From NCBI GenBank assembly GCA_964599885.1, contig CAZRHH010000040.1:1-28414 (forward strand): a DNA stretch of 28,414 nucleotides, written 5' to 3'. Within the stretch, counting starts at the first letter, position 1. Each line of letters opens with the position of its first letter. The position numbers and the translations under genes were made by a program. The notes under the pieces are model-generated. The model had not been told where the DNA came from, did no database searches, and saw only the letters and a list, made by a program, of their open reading frames with translations. The DNA is from CAZRHH01 sp964599885. GTDB lineage: Bacteria; Chloroflexota; Dehalococcoidia; DSTF01; JACRBR01. This document shows positions 7,950 to 15,021 of the stretch, piece by piece.

Positions 7950-8675
7950 CTAACGCTTGCGGCCGACGCTCAGCAGGTTGACCCGCAGATGCTTGAATAG
8001 GTTGAAGCGGTTGACGATCCGCTCGAAGCCGACGCCGAGCGCATACGACGGCGTGCTGAACGCGAGGTATTCCGGCTCGGTTTCAAACTGGTAGAGCTGT
8101 TCGATCTCGAAGCCGGCGCTCTCGTAGAGCGAGCGCAGGCGGCGCGCCGTGTTGGCGCGGTAGACGGTTGGGAAGATGTCGTGGGCATCGACGCCGCGGG
8201 ACGTGTTGAACTTGAGGTGGAACGAATGCGGCAGGAGCGCTGAGCTGACGGTTACGTAGTGCCAGCGGTTCGGTGTGAGGATCAGCAGGCGTCCGCCCGG
8301 CTTCAGCACCCGCGACAGCTCTCCGAAAACGAGTTCGGGCTGCGTCAGGTGCTCGGCGACATGGCTGGAGATGGCGATGTCGAACGTGGCGTCGTTGAAG
8401 GGCAGGCGCGCGAGATCGGCACGTGCCGCTGCGTCGATGTTGCGGTTGCCCAGCGGCTCGTCGGTGACATCGACGCCCACGATCAGACGCGGACGCTGGT
8501 GCGCGTCGAAGTGGTACTGGAAGACGCGCCCGCTGCCGCAGCCGGCGTCGAGCATCACATCGCCTGCGCGCACGTACTCGTGGATCACATCGGAGAAGCG
8601 GTCGTACATGCCGCGGAACGAGGGCGCGTAGAAGCGTTCGCGCAGCTTCTGCTTTTGCCAGCGGATCAGCGGCAT
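7950..8675 (-). CDS. Class I SAM-dependent methyltransferase (type 11-like)
   Basis: The 241-residue product shows motif I VMLDAGCGSGRVFQY (about residues 40-54), an acidic motif II region (VGVDVTDE), and the methyltransferase-11 core ARLPFNDATFDIAISSHVAEHL followed by VLKPGGRLLILTPN. The C-terminal part is hydrophobic and aromatic (HLKFNTSRGVDAHDIFPTVY, then a basic end), as in methyltransferases acting on lipids, quinones or sugars. The substrate cannot be read from the sequence. It starts 3 bp after the HAAS-domain gene, so it is the last gene of a padR-HAAS-methyltransferase operon. Confidence 0.86.
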   Translation of the reverse strand: MPLIRWQKQKLRERFYAPSFRGMYDRFSDVIHEYVRAGDVMLDAGCGSGRVFQYHFDAHQRPRLIVGVDVTDEPLGNRNIDAAARADLARLPFNDATFDIAISSHVAEHLTQPELVFGELSRVLKPGGRLLILTPNRWHYVTVSSALLPHSFHLKFNTSRGVDAHDIFPTVYRANTARRLRSLYESAGFEIEQLYQFETEPEYLAFSTPSYALGVGFERIVNRFNLFKHLRVNLLSVGRKR

Positions 8676-8678
8676 GTG

Positions 8679-9056
8679 CTATCCGGGCCAGGCATAGAGC
8701 AGCATCATCGCCGCCGACGCGACCGCGGCCAGTGCGAGCACGAGCGCGATCGGCGCGGGCGGCAGGTGATACGCACGGCGCCGCTCGAGTACGAGCGCGC
8801 CGGCAGGCTGGACGAGCGGACGACGGAGTGGCGCCGTGCCGCGGGAGGCGCGCAGGGTGTGTCCAAGGGCGGTGGCGTCGCCGAGATCGCGGATCGCGGT
8901 GGTGAGCGCCTCGTTCGTGGGTGTGCCACGGAGTTCGGCATCGCGCGCGGCGTCGCGGATGTGGGCGCGCAGTTCGTCGCGGACGGTCTGCTGTTCAGCG
9001 AGGGTGCCGCCCATCGCCCAGCAGACTTCGTTCAGGTAACGGTCGACCTCGCTCAT
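8679..9056 (-). CDS. HAAS-domain membrane protein paired with PadR
   Basis: This 125-residue protein starts with a helical domain (SEVDRYLNEV, then about 60 residues containing VRDELRAHIRDAARDA and IRDLGDATALG) that matches the HAAS/DUF1700-type domains commonly encoded next to PadR regulators. One membrane segment follows near the C-terminus (IALVLALAAVASAAMMLLYAW). The ATG at 9056 overlaps the padR stop as ATGA, so the two are translationally coupled. Family knowledge suggests that it senses or transmits a membrane signal to the PadR partner. The mechanism is not shown by the sequence. Confidence 0.75.
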   Translation of the reverse strand: MSEVDRYLNEVCWAMGGTLAEQQTVRDELRAHIRDAARDAELRGTPTNEALTTAIRDLGDATALGHTLRASRGTAPLRRPLVQPAGALVLERRRAYHLPPAPIALVLALAAVASAAMMLLYAWPG

Positions 9057-9388
9057 CGCTTCGATGGCTCCAGCACCTGCGCCATGGCCTTTGCGAACGC
9101 CGACCACTCGCTGCGTTTCGTCTTCAGTTCGGCGACGCCTGCCTTGGTGATGGCGTAACGCTTGCGGCTAGGCGTGCCGGTTGATTGTTCCCACTCGCCC
9201 GCGATCAGGCCGCGATCTTCGAGGCGGTGCAGGATCGGATAGAGGACGCCCTGGCCGAGCTGGAGCGCGTCGTCGCTGCGGCTGCGCATCTCCTTGGCGA
9301 TTTGATAGCCGTGCAGCGGCCCCTCGGCGAGGATCGCGAGGACGACGGTGGCCGTGTTGCCCTTGAGGAGTTCGCGATCGAATCTCAT
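9053..9388 (-). CDS. PadR-family transcriptional regulator
   Basis: The 111-residue winged-helix protein has the PadR core: LAILAEGPLHGYQIAKEM (about residues 17-34), QGVLYPILHRLEDRGLI (recognition helix and turn), then the wing strands RKRYAITKAGVAEL. It has only a short C-terminal helix, as in the small PadR subgroup that is usually paired with a HAAS/DUF1700 membrane protein, which is encoded next here. The family mostly represses its own operon. The start at 9388 has no Shine-Dalgarno site; TAAACT (minus sense, 9395-9400) ends 6 nt before ATG, which suggests leaderless expression. Confidence 0.93.
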   Translation of the reverse strand: MRFDRELLKGNTATVVLAILAEGPLHGYQIAKEMRSRSDDALQLGQGVLYPILHRLEDRGLIAGEWEQSTGTPSRKRYAITKAGVAELKTKRSEWSAFAKAMAQVLEPSKR

Positions 9389-9394
9389 GTTGTC

Positions 9395-9400
9395 AGTTTA
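9395..9400 (-). promoter_or_regulatory. -10 box (TAAACT) of padR, probably leaderless
   Basis: On the minus strand, TAAACT is followed by GACAAC and then ATG 9388: a 6-nt gap and no Shine-Dalgarno site. Confidence 0.55.
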
Positions 9401-9495
9401 TCCACAGATGTCACGGATGCGCAGGATGCGCTCGGCCCGAGACTGGTTCGCCGGGTTGACGGACTGCGTGTCTGGTGTCTGGTCGGCGTGGCACG

Positions 9496-9544
9496 GAGTT
9501 CGTTTCGTAATTTTCATGTTTAGAGAGTTCGTTTCGTAATTTTC
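9496..9544. repeat. 20-bp exact direct repeat, two copies
   Basis: GAGTTCGTTTCGTAATTTTC occurs at 9496-9515 and 9525-9544, separated by 9 bp. A partial third relative of the flanking phrase TTTTCATGTTT is at 9659-9669. Confidence 0.9.
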
Positions 9545-9759
9545 GTGTTGCGGGCGTGATCCACCGGTGCCGCAGATGGGCTAGCTCGATCGGCTTCACC
9601 GCAAAAACGCACAGGGCGCGAAGGGGCGCAAAGGTTGAGCGCGGAGTTTGGTTGGCAGTTTTCATGTTTTCCGGCAAGTCGCCGTCCTCCGCGCGGTCCA
9701 CGCGTAACGCGTCATCGAGCATCATGCCGCAGTTCGCGAGGATCTCGAAGCGGTGGATG

Positions 9760-10392
9760 TCACGTTTGCGGAAGTTGCGTGGCGCGGAGGGGGTTGGCGG
9801 TGTCGCCGTTGGTGCGCTGTCCGGTTTGCACGATGACGTTGCCTTCGGCGTCGACCTCGATGAGCATGGTGTCCATCGAACGGGTCGCGGGGCCGTGGAC
9901 ACGCACGCCGGCCTTCGTGTAGGTGGAGCCGTGGCACGGGCAGAGGAACCATCCCTGGCGCCCCTCCTTGTCTTGCGGCGCGACGTATCCGGCGTTCCAC
10001 GGCACGGCGCACCCCAAATGCGGGCAACGGCGCCACAAGGCGACGAGCCCGCCCTGTGTTGAACTGTCGTCGCCGGCGATGTGGCCTTCGCCTTCGCCGA
10101 GGTTGACGAGCCAGAACTTCCCTTCGATGCTGATCAGTGGCGGATCGCCCGGTTTCGGGACGCGGGATGCGGGTACCGCGACCGCGCCGCCGAATGCTTC
10201 GACGCTCCGCGGATAGAGCGAGTTCACGATCGAAGCAACGGCGCCAGCTAAGAGCGTGCCGGCGGACGTCCAGAATGCAAGTTTGAGGATGCGGCGGCGG
10301 GTGATGCCGCTGGCACCGGGGCCGCTTGTGGGCGCGGGTGCGATGACCGTCGCGTGGGACGTGCCGGGTGTGGTCGTCGGTAGTGTCGTCAT
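9760..10392 (-). CDS. Rieske [2Fe-2S] protein with Tat-type N-terminus
   Basis: The 210-residue product has an arginine-rich N-terminus (ITRRRILKL, about residues 30-38) before one hydrophobic segment, as in Rieske subunits inserted by the Tat system and kept as a membrane anchor. The C-terminal domain has both cluster boxes: CPHLGC (Cys123, His125, Cys128) and CPCHGS (Cys151, Cys153, His154). Cys123/Cys151 and His125/His154 are expected to bind the iron, and Cys128/Cys153 to form the stabilising disulfide. This matches QcrA-type subunits of cytochrome bc complexes. No cytochrome b or c gene is adjacent, so its complex is unknown. GGAGGAG precedes the ATG. Confidence 0.9.
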   Translation of the reverse strand: MTTLPTTTPGTSHATVIAPAPTSGPGASGITRRRILKLAFWTSAGTLLAGAVASIVNSLYPRSVEAFGGAVAVPASRVPKPGDPPLISIEGKFWLVNLGEGEGHIAGDDSSTQGGLVALWRRCPHLGCAVPWNAGYVAPQDKEGRQGWFLCPCHGSTYTKAGVRVHGPATRSMDTMLIEVDAEGNVIVQTGQRTNGDTANPLRATQLPQT

Positions 10393-10406
10393 GTCTCCTC
10401 CGTCGC

Positions 10407-10429
10407 TTATATAGTTATACTATTTATAT
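10407..10429. promoter_or_regulatory. AT-rich palindromic operator/promoter between Rieske gene and dinB-like gene
   Basis: This 23-bp block has only 2 G/C bases within GC-rich DNA. Its centre is ATAGT-TAT-ACTAT (10411-10423), a perfect 5-bp inverted repeat, extended imperfectly to TATATAGT / ACTATTTATA. It lies just upstream of the Rieske ribosome-binding site and probably contains its -10 box on the minus strand. The symmetry suggests a dimeric repressor; which one is not known. Confidence 0.5.
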
Positions 10430-10493
10430 CGACGGGCGAAGTCAAGGCTCGTGTGGTGGGCGCGATAGCCGGTACCCTCGCCGAGGAGGCGCC

Positions 10494-10991
10494 ATGAACA
10501 CACCACTCGCCGAGACGCTGCGCTACAGCAAGTGGGCGAACAACGAACTGTTCGAGGCGTGCCGAGCGCTCACAGACGAGCAGCTCGACATGCAACTCGC
10601 AGGCGCTTCCAGCTCGGTGCGTGAATTGCTCGTACACATCGTCGGCGGACAGCAGACGCTCGTTCTGCGTACGATGGGTCGTCAGCACGAAGGCGAGCTG
10701 AACCGCACCAGCGCGTGGCCGGGCTTCGAAACGCTCACGACGTTGCTCACCACATCGAATCACGAACTGATCGCGATCGCGGAGGCGCTCGACGCCGACA
10801 GCGACGTTGATCTCCCGTTCGGGGGCAAGGTCTATCGCTATCCCAAGAGCTTCTTCCTCGTGCACGCGGTGGAACATGGGGCTGAGCATCGTACGGAGAT
10901 CAAGGTGACGCTCGGGAACGCAGGCATCGCGACGCCGGATCTCGATGGGTGGTCGTACGCTGTAGCGGCCGGGTACGGACGCGAGGTGTAG
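10494..10991 (+). CDS. DinB/YfiT-type metal-dependent four-helix protein
   Basis: The 165-residue product begins PLAETLRYSKWANNELFEAC, as is common in DinB-superfamily proteins, and carries the three-histidine metal site: His48 (LLVHIVGG), His128 and His132 (HAVEHGAEHRTEI). Such proteins include thiol transferases and damage-induced proteins of unknown function; the reaction cannot be assigned. The ATG at 10494 follows GAGGAGG (10483-10489), with TACCCT (10473-10478) as a possible -10 box. It is 14 bp upstream of a kinase-fold gene on the same strand, so the two probably form a pair. Confidence 0.85.
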   Translation: MNTPLAETLRYSKWANNELFEACRALTDEQLDMQLAGASSSVRELLVHIVGGQQTLVLRTMGRQHEGELNRTSAWPGFETLTTLLTTSNHELIAIAEALDADSDVDLPFGGKVYRYPKSFFLVHAVEHGAEHRTEIKVTLGNAGIATPDLDGWSYAVAAGYGREV

Positions 10992-11005
10992 GCGGAGGCG
11001 TCGCG

Positions 11006-12031
11006 GTGGATAACGCAGGACACGGCCGCCGTGGTTTACGCGCCCAACCTTCGGCCGCGCTCTTCGATGCGTTGCGCGAGCGCTATGGACTCGACGCGGA
11101 GGGCGCTTCTGATCTCGGAGGTTCGTCGAACCTGAACCTCCTGATCGGCGGAAGCCTGGTCGCCCGAGCCTACCGGCCATACGTCACTCCCAAACGCATC
11201 GCGCACATCAACCGCGCACGCGTTGCGCTACGGGCGGGTGATGTGCCGGTTGCCGAAGTAGTGCCCACCAATGCGGGCGAGCTTTCGACACTGGTCAGCG
11301 ATCGGCTCGTCGAGGTGGAACGTTACGTTCCCAATGATGATCGGATGAATTCGTGGGAGCGCATCGAGGCCGGCCTGCCAACGCTCGGGCGCATCCATTG
11401 TCTGCTCGCCCCCCTGTCTGCGTCGGCCGAACCCGCGCCGCTCTTCGTCAACCACGTCGAAGCGAGCGAGGGAGTCGCATGGACTTCGCGAGGAACCGAT
11501 CGGATCCGCGCGTGGGGTCCGACGCCAGCCGAACGACAGTTGGCAAACCTCTCCGATGAACTTGCGGCGCTTGTGTGGGCGTCAGAACGAGACGTCGTTG
11601 GCGGCCTCGCGCGCCAACTCGTACACGGAGACTTCTGGGACAACAACGTGTTCTTCGGCCGGAATCGAGTGGTTCTCGTCACCGACTTTGATTTCATGGG
11701 CGAGCGGCCGCGCATCGATGACCTGGCCTTGACCTTGTACTACACCAACTCGACGTTCGCGGACGATCCGCTCTCGGACGCCCGGATTCGGTCGTTGCGC
11801 CGGCTGGTTGACGCGTACGATAGCGGGCTCGATGAACCGCTGAGCGCCAACGAGCGGGCCGCGTTGCCCCTTGCGATGGCGAGGCAGCCATTGTGGGCGG
11901 TCGGGAAGTGGATGGCGTTGCTGGACGCAGAGGAAGCGGCGCGCGCCCTTGCCGCGGAGATGACGCCGGATGTCCTGTGGGCGCTCGCTTTGATCCGTGA
12001 CCGGGAGCGGTGGCAGGAGGCGTTCGTATAG
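11006..12031 (+). CDS. APH/choline-kinase-fold phosphotransferase, substrate unknown
   Basis: The 341-residue product shows the N-lobe nucleotide loop LGGSSNLNLLI and LVARAYRP. The catalytic loop is LVHGDFWDNNVFF with His207, catalytic Asp209 and Asn214, and the metal-binding Asp227 is in VLVTDFDFMG. The GTG start at 11006 is chosen because GGAGG (10994-10998) lies 7 nt upstream; the longer frame from 10949 would lie inside the dinB-like gene. The gene is probably cotranscribed with that gene. It differs clearly from the other APH-fold protein at 6783-7949, so the two are unlikely to be recent duplicates. The substrate is unknown. Confidence 0.82.
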   Translation: MDNAGHGRRGLRAQPSAALFDALRERYGLDAEGASDLGGSSNLNLLIGGSLVARAYRPYVTPKRIAHINRARVALRAGDVPVAEVVPTNAGELSTLVSDRLVEVERYVPNDDRMNSWERIEAGLPTLGRIHCLLAPLSASAEPAPLFVNHVEASEGVAWTSRGTDRIRAWGPTPAERQLANLSDELAALVWASERDVVGGLARQLVHGDFWDNNVFFGRNRVVLVTDFDFMGERPRIDDLALTLYYTNSTFADDPLSDARIRSLRRLVDAYDSGLDEPLSANERAALPLAMARQPLWAVGKWMALLDAEEAARALAAEMTPDVLWALALIRDRERWQEAFV

Positions 12032-12053
12032 CGGAGGCCGGCAGCGCCCTCGA

Positions 12054-12083
12054 TTGTTCACTTAACGACACCCCTGCTATACT
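12054..12083 (+). promoter_or_regulatory. Promoter of the rpsB operon
   Basis: TTGTTC at 12054-12059 (-35) and TATACT at 12078-12083 (-10) are separated by 18 bp. This is the best sigma70-type promoter in the window. The start site should be near 12090, giving a leader of about 90 nt before rpsB. Confidence 0.7.
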
Positions 12084-12106
12084 CAGCACTGATACGAGAT
12101 AGAGAG

Positions 12107-12161
12107 ACCGGACGCTGGGGCACACCACTGGACGAAGTGGGGCCTCAAATTTATGTCCGGT
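12107..12161 (+). ncRNA. Structured leader RNA of rpsB, candidate ribosomal-protein-responsive element
   Basis: Three nested helices can form: ACCGGAC (12107-12113) with GTCCGGT (12155-12161); GGGGC (12117-12121) with GCCTC (12142-12146, one G-U pair); and CCACT (12125-12129) with AGTGG (12136-12140) around the loop GGACGA. Internal loops are 3/8 and 3/1 nt. The ribosome-binding region (12162-12171) follows the basal stem directly. Leaders of ribosomal protein operons often bind the encoded protein and control translation; that S2 does so here is inferred. Confidence 0.6.
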
Positions 12162-12178
12162 AGGAATGGAGCATCCCC

Positions 12179-13075
12179 ATGACCACGGCTACTGCCGCAC
12201 CTTCCGCATCCCAACCTTCGGTGTCCATGAAGGCCCTGCTCGAAGCGGGTGTCCACTTCGGCCACCAGACGCGGCGCTGGGACCCGCGGATGAAGCCGTA
12301 CATCTTCACCGAGCGCAACGGCATCCACATTCTCGACCTGGCGCAGACTGTCCCGCTGCTGGGACAGGCGATGGACTTCGTCCGAGGCGTGACGTCACGC
12401 GGGCAGTCGATTCTCTTCGTCGGCACGAAGAAGCAGGCGCAGGAGTCGGTCGAGAGTGAAGCGACGCGCGCCGGCCAGTCGTACGTGACGAACCGCTGGC
12501 TCGGCGGCACGCTGACGAACTTCCAGACGATGGAGAGCCGCATCGACCACCTGATCCGTCTCGAAGACCGCCGCGACCGTGGTGAGCTGGCCAACCTGAT
12601 CAAAAAGGAAGCCGGCAAGATCATGGAAGAGATGGAGAAGATGAACCGCTACTTCGGTGGCGTGAAGAACATGAAGCGCCTGCCGGGCGCGCTGTTCATC
12701 ATCGACCCGCCGATGGAGCGCATCGCGGTCGCCGAAGCGTTGCGGATGAACATCCCGATCATCGCGATGTGCGATACGAACTGTAATCCGGACGAGATCG
12801 ACTACCCGATTCCGTCCAACGACGACGCGATCCGCGCCGTCAAGCTGATCGCCAGTAAGATCGCCGACGCGGCGATCGAGGGCCGCGAACTGCAGGGCTA
12901 CGCACAGGAAGCGGACGACACCGAAGGTCTCGACATGGCGTCGATCGCATCGGGCAAGTTCTCGGCGTCGCCGGATGACCCGTCTCCGGCAACCTTCTCG
13001 GCGTCGCCGGACGATCCGTCGCCGGCATCGACGCCCGCCGAGGAGCCGCCGCCGGCCCCCGCGCCCGCATCGTAA
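12179..13075 (+). CDS. rpsB: 30S ribosomal protein S2 with repeat-bearing C-terminal tail
   Basis: S2 is a late-assembling protein of the small subunit. The 298-residue product has the family core, for example LLEAGVHFGHQTRRWDP, YIFTERNGIHILDL, NRWLGGTLTNF, PGALFIIDP and DTNCNPDEIDYPIPSNDD. The core ends near residue 235. The extra tail of about 60 residues is acidic and then Pro/Ala-rich, with two copies of FSASPDDPSPA(T/S) at residues 261-284. Most S2 proteins are 230-260 residues long. The ATG at 12179 follows a purine-rich site (AGGAATGGAG, 12162-12171) directly below a leader hairpin. It is the first gene of the operon; tsf starts 32 bp after its stop. Confidence 0.97.
   Translation: MTTATAAPSASQPSVSMKALLEAGVHFGHQTRRWDPRMKPYIFTERNGIHILDLAQTVPLLGQAMDFVRGVTSRGQSILFVGTKKQAQESVESEATRAGQSYVTNRWLGGTLTNFQTMESRIDHLIRLEDRRDRGELANLIKKEAGKIMEEMEKMNRYFGGVKNMKRLPGALFIIDPPMERIAVAEALRMNIPIIAMCDTNCNPDEIDYPIPSNDDAIRAVKLIASKIADAAIEGRELQGYAQEADDTEGLDMASIASGKFSASPDDPSPATFSASPDDPSPASTPAEEPPPAPAPAS
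12959..13030 (+). repeat. Two 36-bp tandem repeats in the rpsB tail
   Basis: Units 12959-12994 and 12995-13030 encode FSASPDDPSPAT and FSASPDDPSPAS. They differ at several third positions (GAT/GAC, GAC/GAT, TCT/TCG) while the protein stays almost the same. Confidence 0.85.
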
Positions 13076-13107
13076 TCGCCACATCCACGTAGAGAGGACA
13101 CACCGAA

Positions 13108-13611
13108 TTGGCATCAGCGGAGGAAGTAAAGAAGCTTCGCGACGAGACGAGCGCGGGCATCATGGATTGCAAGAAGGCGCTCGACGAAGCGAACGGCGAC
13201 TTCGACAAGGCGAAGGAGATCCTGCGCGAGAGCGGAGCGGCGAAAGCCGCGAAGAAGTCGGACCGCGAGACGAGCCAAGGCCTGGTGGAGTCGTATATCC
13301 ACGCTGGCGGGCGCATCGGCGTCATCGTGGAGATCAACTGCGAGACGGACTTCGTCGCGAAGACAGAAGAGTTCAAGAAGCTTGCGCACGATGTCGCGAT
13401 GCAGGTTGCGGCTGTCCCCTCGACGCTCGCCGTCAACGAGGATGAGCTGCCGGAAGGCGCGGAGGGCAGCGTTGAGGAGACGGTGCTGATGAAGCAGCCG
13501 TTTATCCGCGACGGCTCGCACACCATCGAGCAGCTCGTGAAGGACGCGATCGGCAAGACCGGCGAGAACATCCGCATCCGTCGCTTCGCACGTTTCGAGC
13601 TTGGCCAGTAG
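13108..13611 (+). CDS. tsf: Elongation factor Ts, short form
   Basis: EF-Ts exchanges GDP for GTP on EF-Tu. The N-terminal UBA-like domain (EEVKKLRDETSAGIMDCKKAL) and the EF-Tu-contacting TDFV motif (residues 80-83) are both present. At 167 residues the protein has a single core subdomain, as in the short EF-Ts type, rather than the two of the 280-residue E. coli type. The start is TTG at 13108 after AGAGAGGA (13091-13098); no ATG or GTG lies near the conserved N-terminus. It follows rpsB, the usual order in bacteria, and pyrH begins 10 bp later. Confidence 0.95.
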   Translation: MASAEEVKKLRDETSAGIMDCKKALDEANGDFDKAKEILRESGAAKAAKKSDRETSQGLVESYIHAGGRIGVIVEINCETDFVAKTEEFKKLAHDVAMQVAAVPSTLAVNEDELPEGAEGSVEETVLMKQPFIRDGSHTIEQLVKDAIGKTGENIRIRRFARFELGQ

Positions 13612-13621
13612 GACGCCTGCC

Positions 13622-14371
13622 ATGAGCGGGACCCCGTACAAGCGCATCATGCTCAAGGTGAGCGGCGAGGCCCTGATGGGCGGCGCCGCGTACGGCATCG
13701 ACCCGTCGACCGTTCACAGCGTCGCGCGCCAAATCAAGGCTGCGAGCGATCTCGGCGTGGAGATCGCGGTGGTCGTCGGCGGCGGCAATATCTGGCGCGG
13801 AGCGCAGGCCAGCGCGACGGGCATGGATCGCGCGACGGCCGACTACGCCGGCATGCTCGCTACCGTCATCAACGCGCTGGCGCTGCAGGACGCGATCGAG
13901 CAGGTCGGCGGCGAGGTGCGCACGCAGACGGCCATACCGATCCAGCAAGTCGCCGAACCGTACATCCGGCGGCGGGCGATCCGGCACCTGATCAAGGGCC
14001 GCGTGGTCATCTTCGCTGCCGGCACCGGCAACCCGTACATGACCACTGACACGGCGGCGGCGTTGCGCGCTGTCGAAATCGACGCGGACGTGCTGCTGAT
14101 TGCGAAGAACCGTGTCGACGGCGTGTACGAGGCCGACCCGCGCAAGCAGCCTGACGCGCGCCGCTTCGCGACGCTGACGTACATGGACGCGCTCAGCCGC
14201 CGGCTGGAGGTGATGGACAGTACGGCGCTTTCGCTATGCATGGAGAACGAGTTGCCGGTCGTCGTGTTCGACGTCGGGTACCCGGACGGCATCGTCAGCG
14301 CGGTGCGCGGCGACGATATCGGCACGCAGGTCGGGACGCCGGAGACGGAGCTATACGCCGCCCCCGTCTGA
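13622..14371 (+). CDS. pyrH: UMP kinase
   Basis: PyrH converts UMP to UDP with ATP as a hexameric cytoplasmic enzyme of the amino acid kinase fold. The 249-residue product has KVSGEALMG (about residues 11-19), the nucleotide loop VVVGGGNIWRG, TGNPYMTTDTAAALRA, and DVLLIAKNRVDGVYEADPRK. ATG 13622 is chosen over a frame extension into tsf; AGGA overlapping the tsf stop codon serves as its ribosome-binding site, which suggests translational coupling. The C-terminus (VGTPETELYAAPV) runs a little beyond the usual end. Confidence 0.96.
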   Translation: MSGTPYKRIMLKVSGEALMGGAAYGIDPSTVHSVARQIKAASDLGVEIAVVVGGGNIWRGAQASATGMDRATADYAGMLATVINALALQDAIEQVGGEVRTQTAIPIQQVAEPYIRRRAIRHLIKGRVVIFAAGTGNPYMTTDTAAALRAVEIDADVLLIAKNRVDGVYEADPRKQPDARRFATLTYMDALSRRLEVMDSTALSLCMENELPVVVFDVGYPDGIVSAVRGDDIGTQVGTPETELYAAPV

Positions 14372-14447
14372 TGCATGGCGCGGGCAGCGAGATGGCCGCG
14401 TTGATGTACCATGGGGCAACGTCGCAGCGAAGAGGGGTTCCCCAGGG

Positions 14448-15005
14448 ATGATCGAGGACACACTGGCAGGCGCCGAGCAGCGTATGAAGAGCGCGGTGCA
14501 GGCGCTCGATCGCGATCTCGACACCGTTCGCACGGGGCGGGCGCGACCGTCGCTCGTCGAAACGCTGAAGATCGACTATTACGGCACGCCGACGCCGTTG
14601 AACCAGATGGCGGCCGTGAACGCGCCGGAGCCGCATCTGATCACGATTCAGCCGTGGGACAAGGGCCAGCTTACGACCATCGAGAAGGCGATCCAGAAGT
14701 CCGACATCGGCCTGATGCCGACGAACGACGGCAACATCATCCGTCTCGTCGTCCCCGGGCTTACTGAGGATCGGCGCAAGGAGATGGTGAAGACCGTCCA
14801 CAAGAAGGCCGAAGACGGCCGTGTGGCGGTGCGAAACGTGCGCCGCGACAGCCTCGAAGAGCTCAAGAAGCTCCAGCACGACAAAGCGATCTCGGACGAC
14901 GAAGAGCGCGGCGCCAAAGAGCGGGTGCAGAAGCTGACGGACAAGTACGTCGCCGAGATTGACAAGCATGGGCAGGCGAAAGAGCACGAACTGCTCGAGG
15001 TTTAG
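14448..15005 (+). CDS. frr: Ribosome recycling factor
   Basis: RRF splits post-termination ribosomes together with EF-G. The 185-residue product has the standard length and the family blocks LDTVRTGRARPSLVE, YYGTPTPLNQMA, ITIQPWDKG, and NDGNIIRLVVPGLTEDRRKEM, plus KLTDKYVAEIDKHGQAKE-type helical ends. It lies 76 bp after pyrH. That spacer has a TACCAT box at 14408-14413 that could give extra internal transcription, and GAGGGG a short way before the ATG. Confidence 0.96.
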   Translation: MIEDTLAGAEQRMKSAVQALDRDLDTVRTGRARPSLVETLKIDYYGTPTPLNQMAAVNAPEPHLITIQPWDKGQLTTIEKAIQKSDIGLMPTNDGNIIRLVVPGLTEDRRKEMVKTVHKKAEDGRVAVRNVRRDSLEELKKLQHDKAISDDEERGAKERVQKLTDKYVAEIDKHGQAKEHELLEV

Positions 15006-15021
15006 CGGGTTTGAAGGCACG

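Larger units (their letters stand above)
9389..9759. repeat. 371-bp gene-free stretch made of several short repeats
   Basis: No credible gene is seen. The contents from left to right are: the padR -10 box (9395-9400); a 9-bp-period repeat, cacagatgt / cacggatgc / gcaggatgc (9403-9429); two heptamers GTGTCTG (9468-9481); two exact copies of GAGTTCGTTTCGTAATTTTC (9496-9515 and 9525-9544, 29 bp apart); an approximately 9-bp-period run of gcaaaaac / gcacaggg / gcgaaggg / gcgcaaagg type (9600-9632); a partial copy of the AGTTTTCATGTTT phrase (9656-9669); and the palindrome ACGCGT-A-ACGCGT (9700-9712). The minus-strand frame after the Rieske stop stays open for some distance, but reading on it just translates these repeats. 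Confidence 0.75.

Noticed and set aside
9496..9544. CRISPR array
   Set aside because: Only two copies of the 20-bp repeat with a 9-bp gap; no spacer-length regularity and no cas genes.
9411..9902. 163-codon minus-strand open frame across the repeat-rich spacer
   Set aside because: It overlaps the Rieske gene in another frame and then translates repeats; no start, no SD and no protein-like conservation seen.
6783..12031. Antibiotic-resistance role for the two APH-fold kinases
   Set aside because: The fold is shared by many housekeeping and catabolic kinases; neither sequence matches a specific resistance subfamily that I can recognise.
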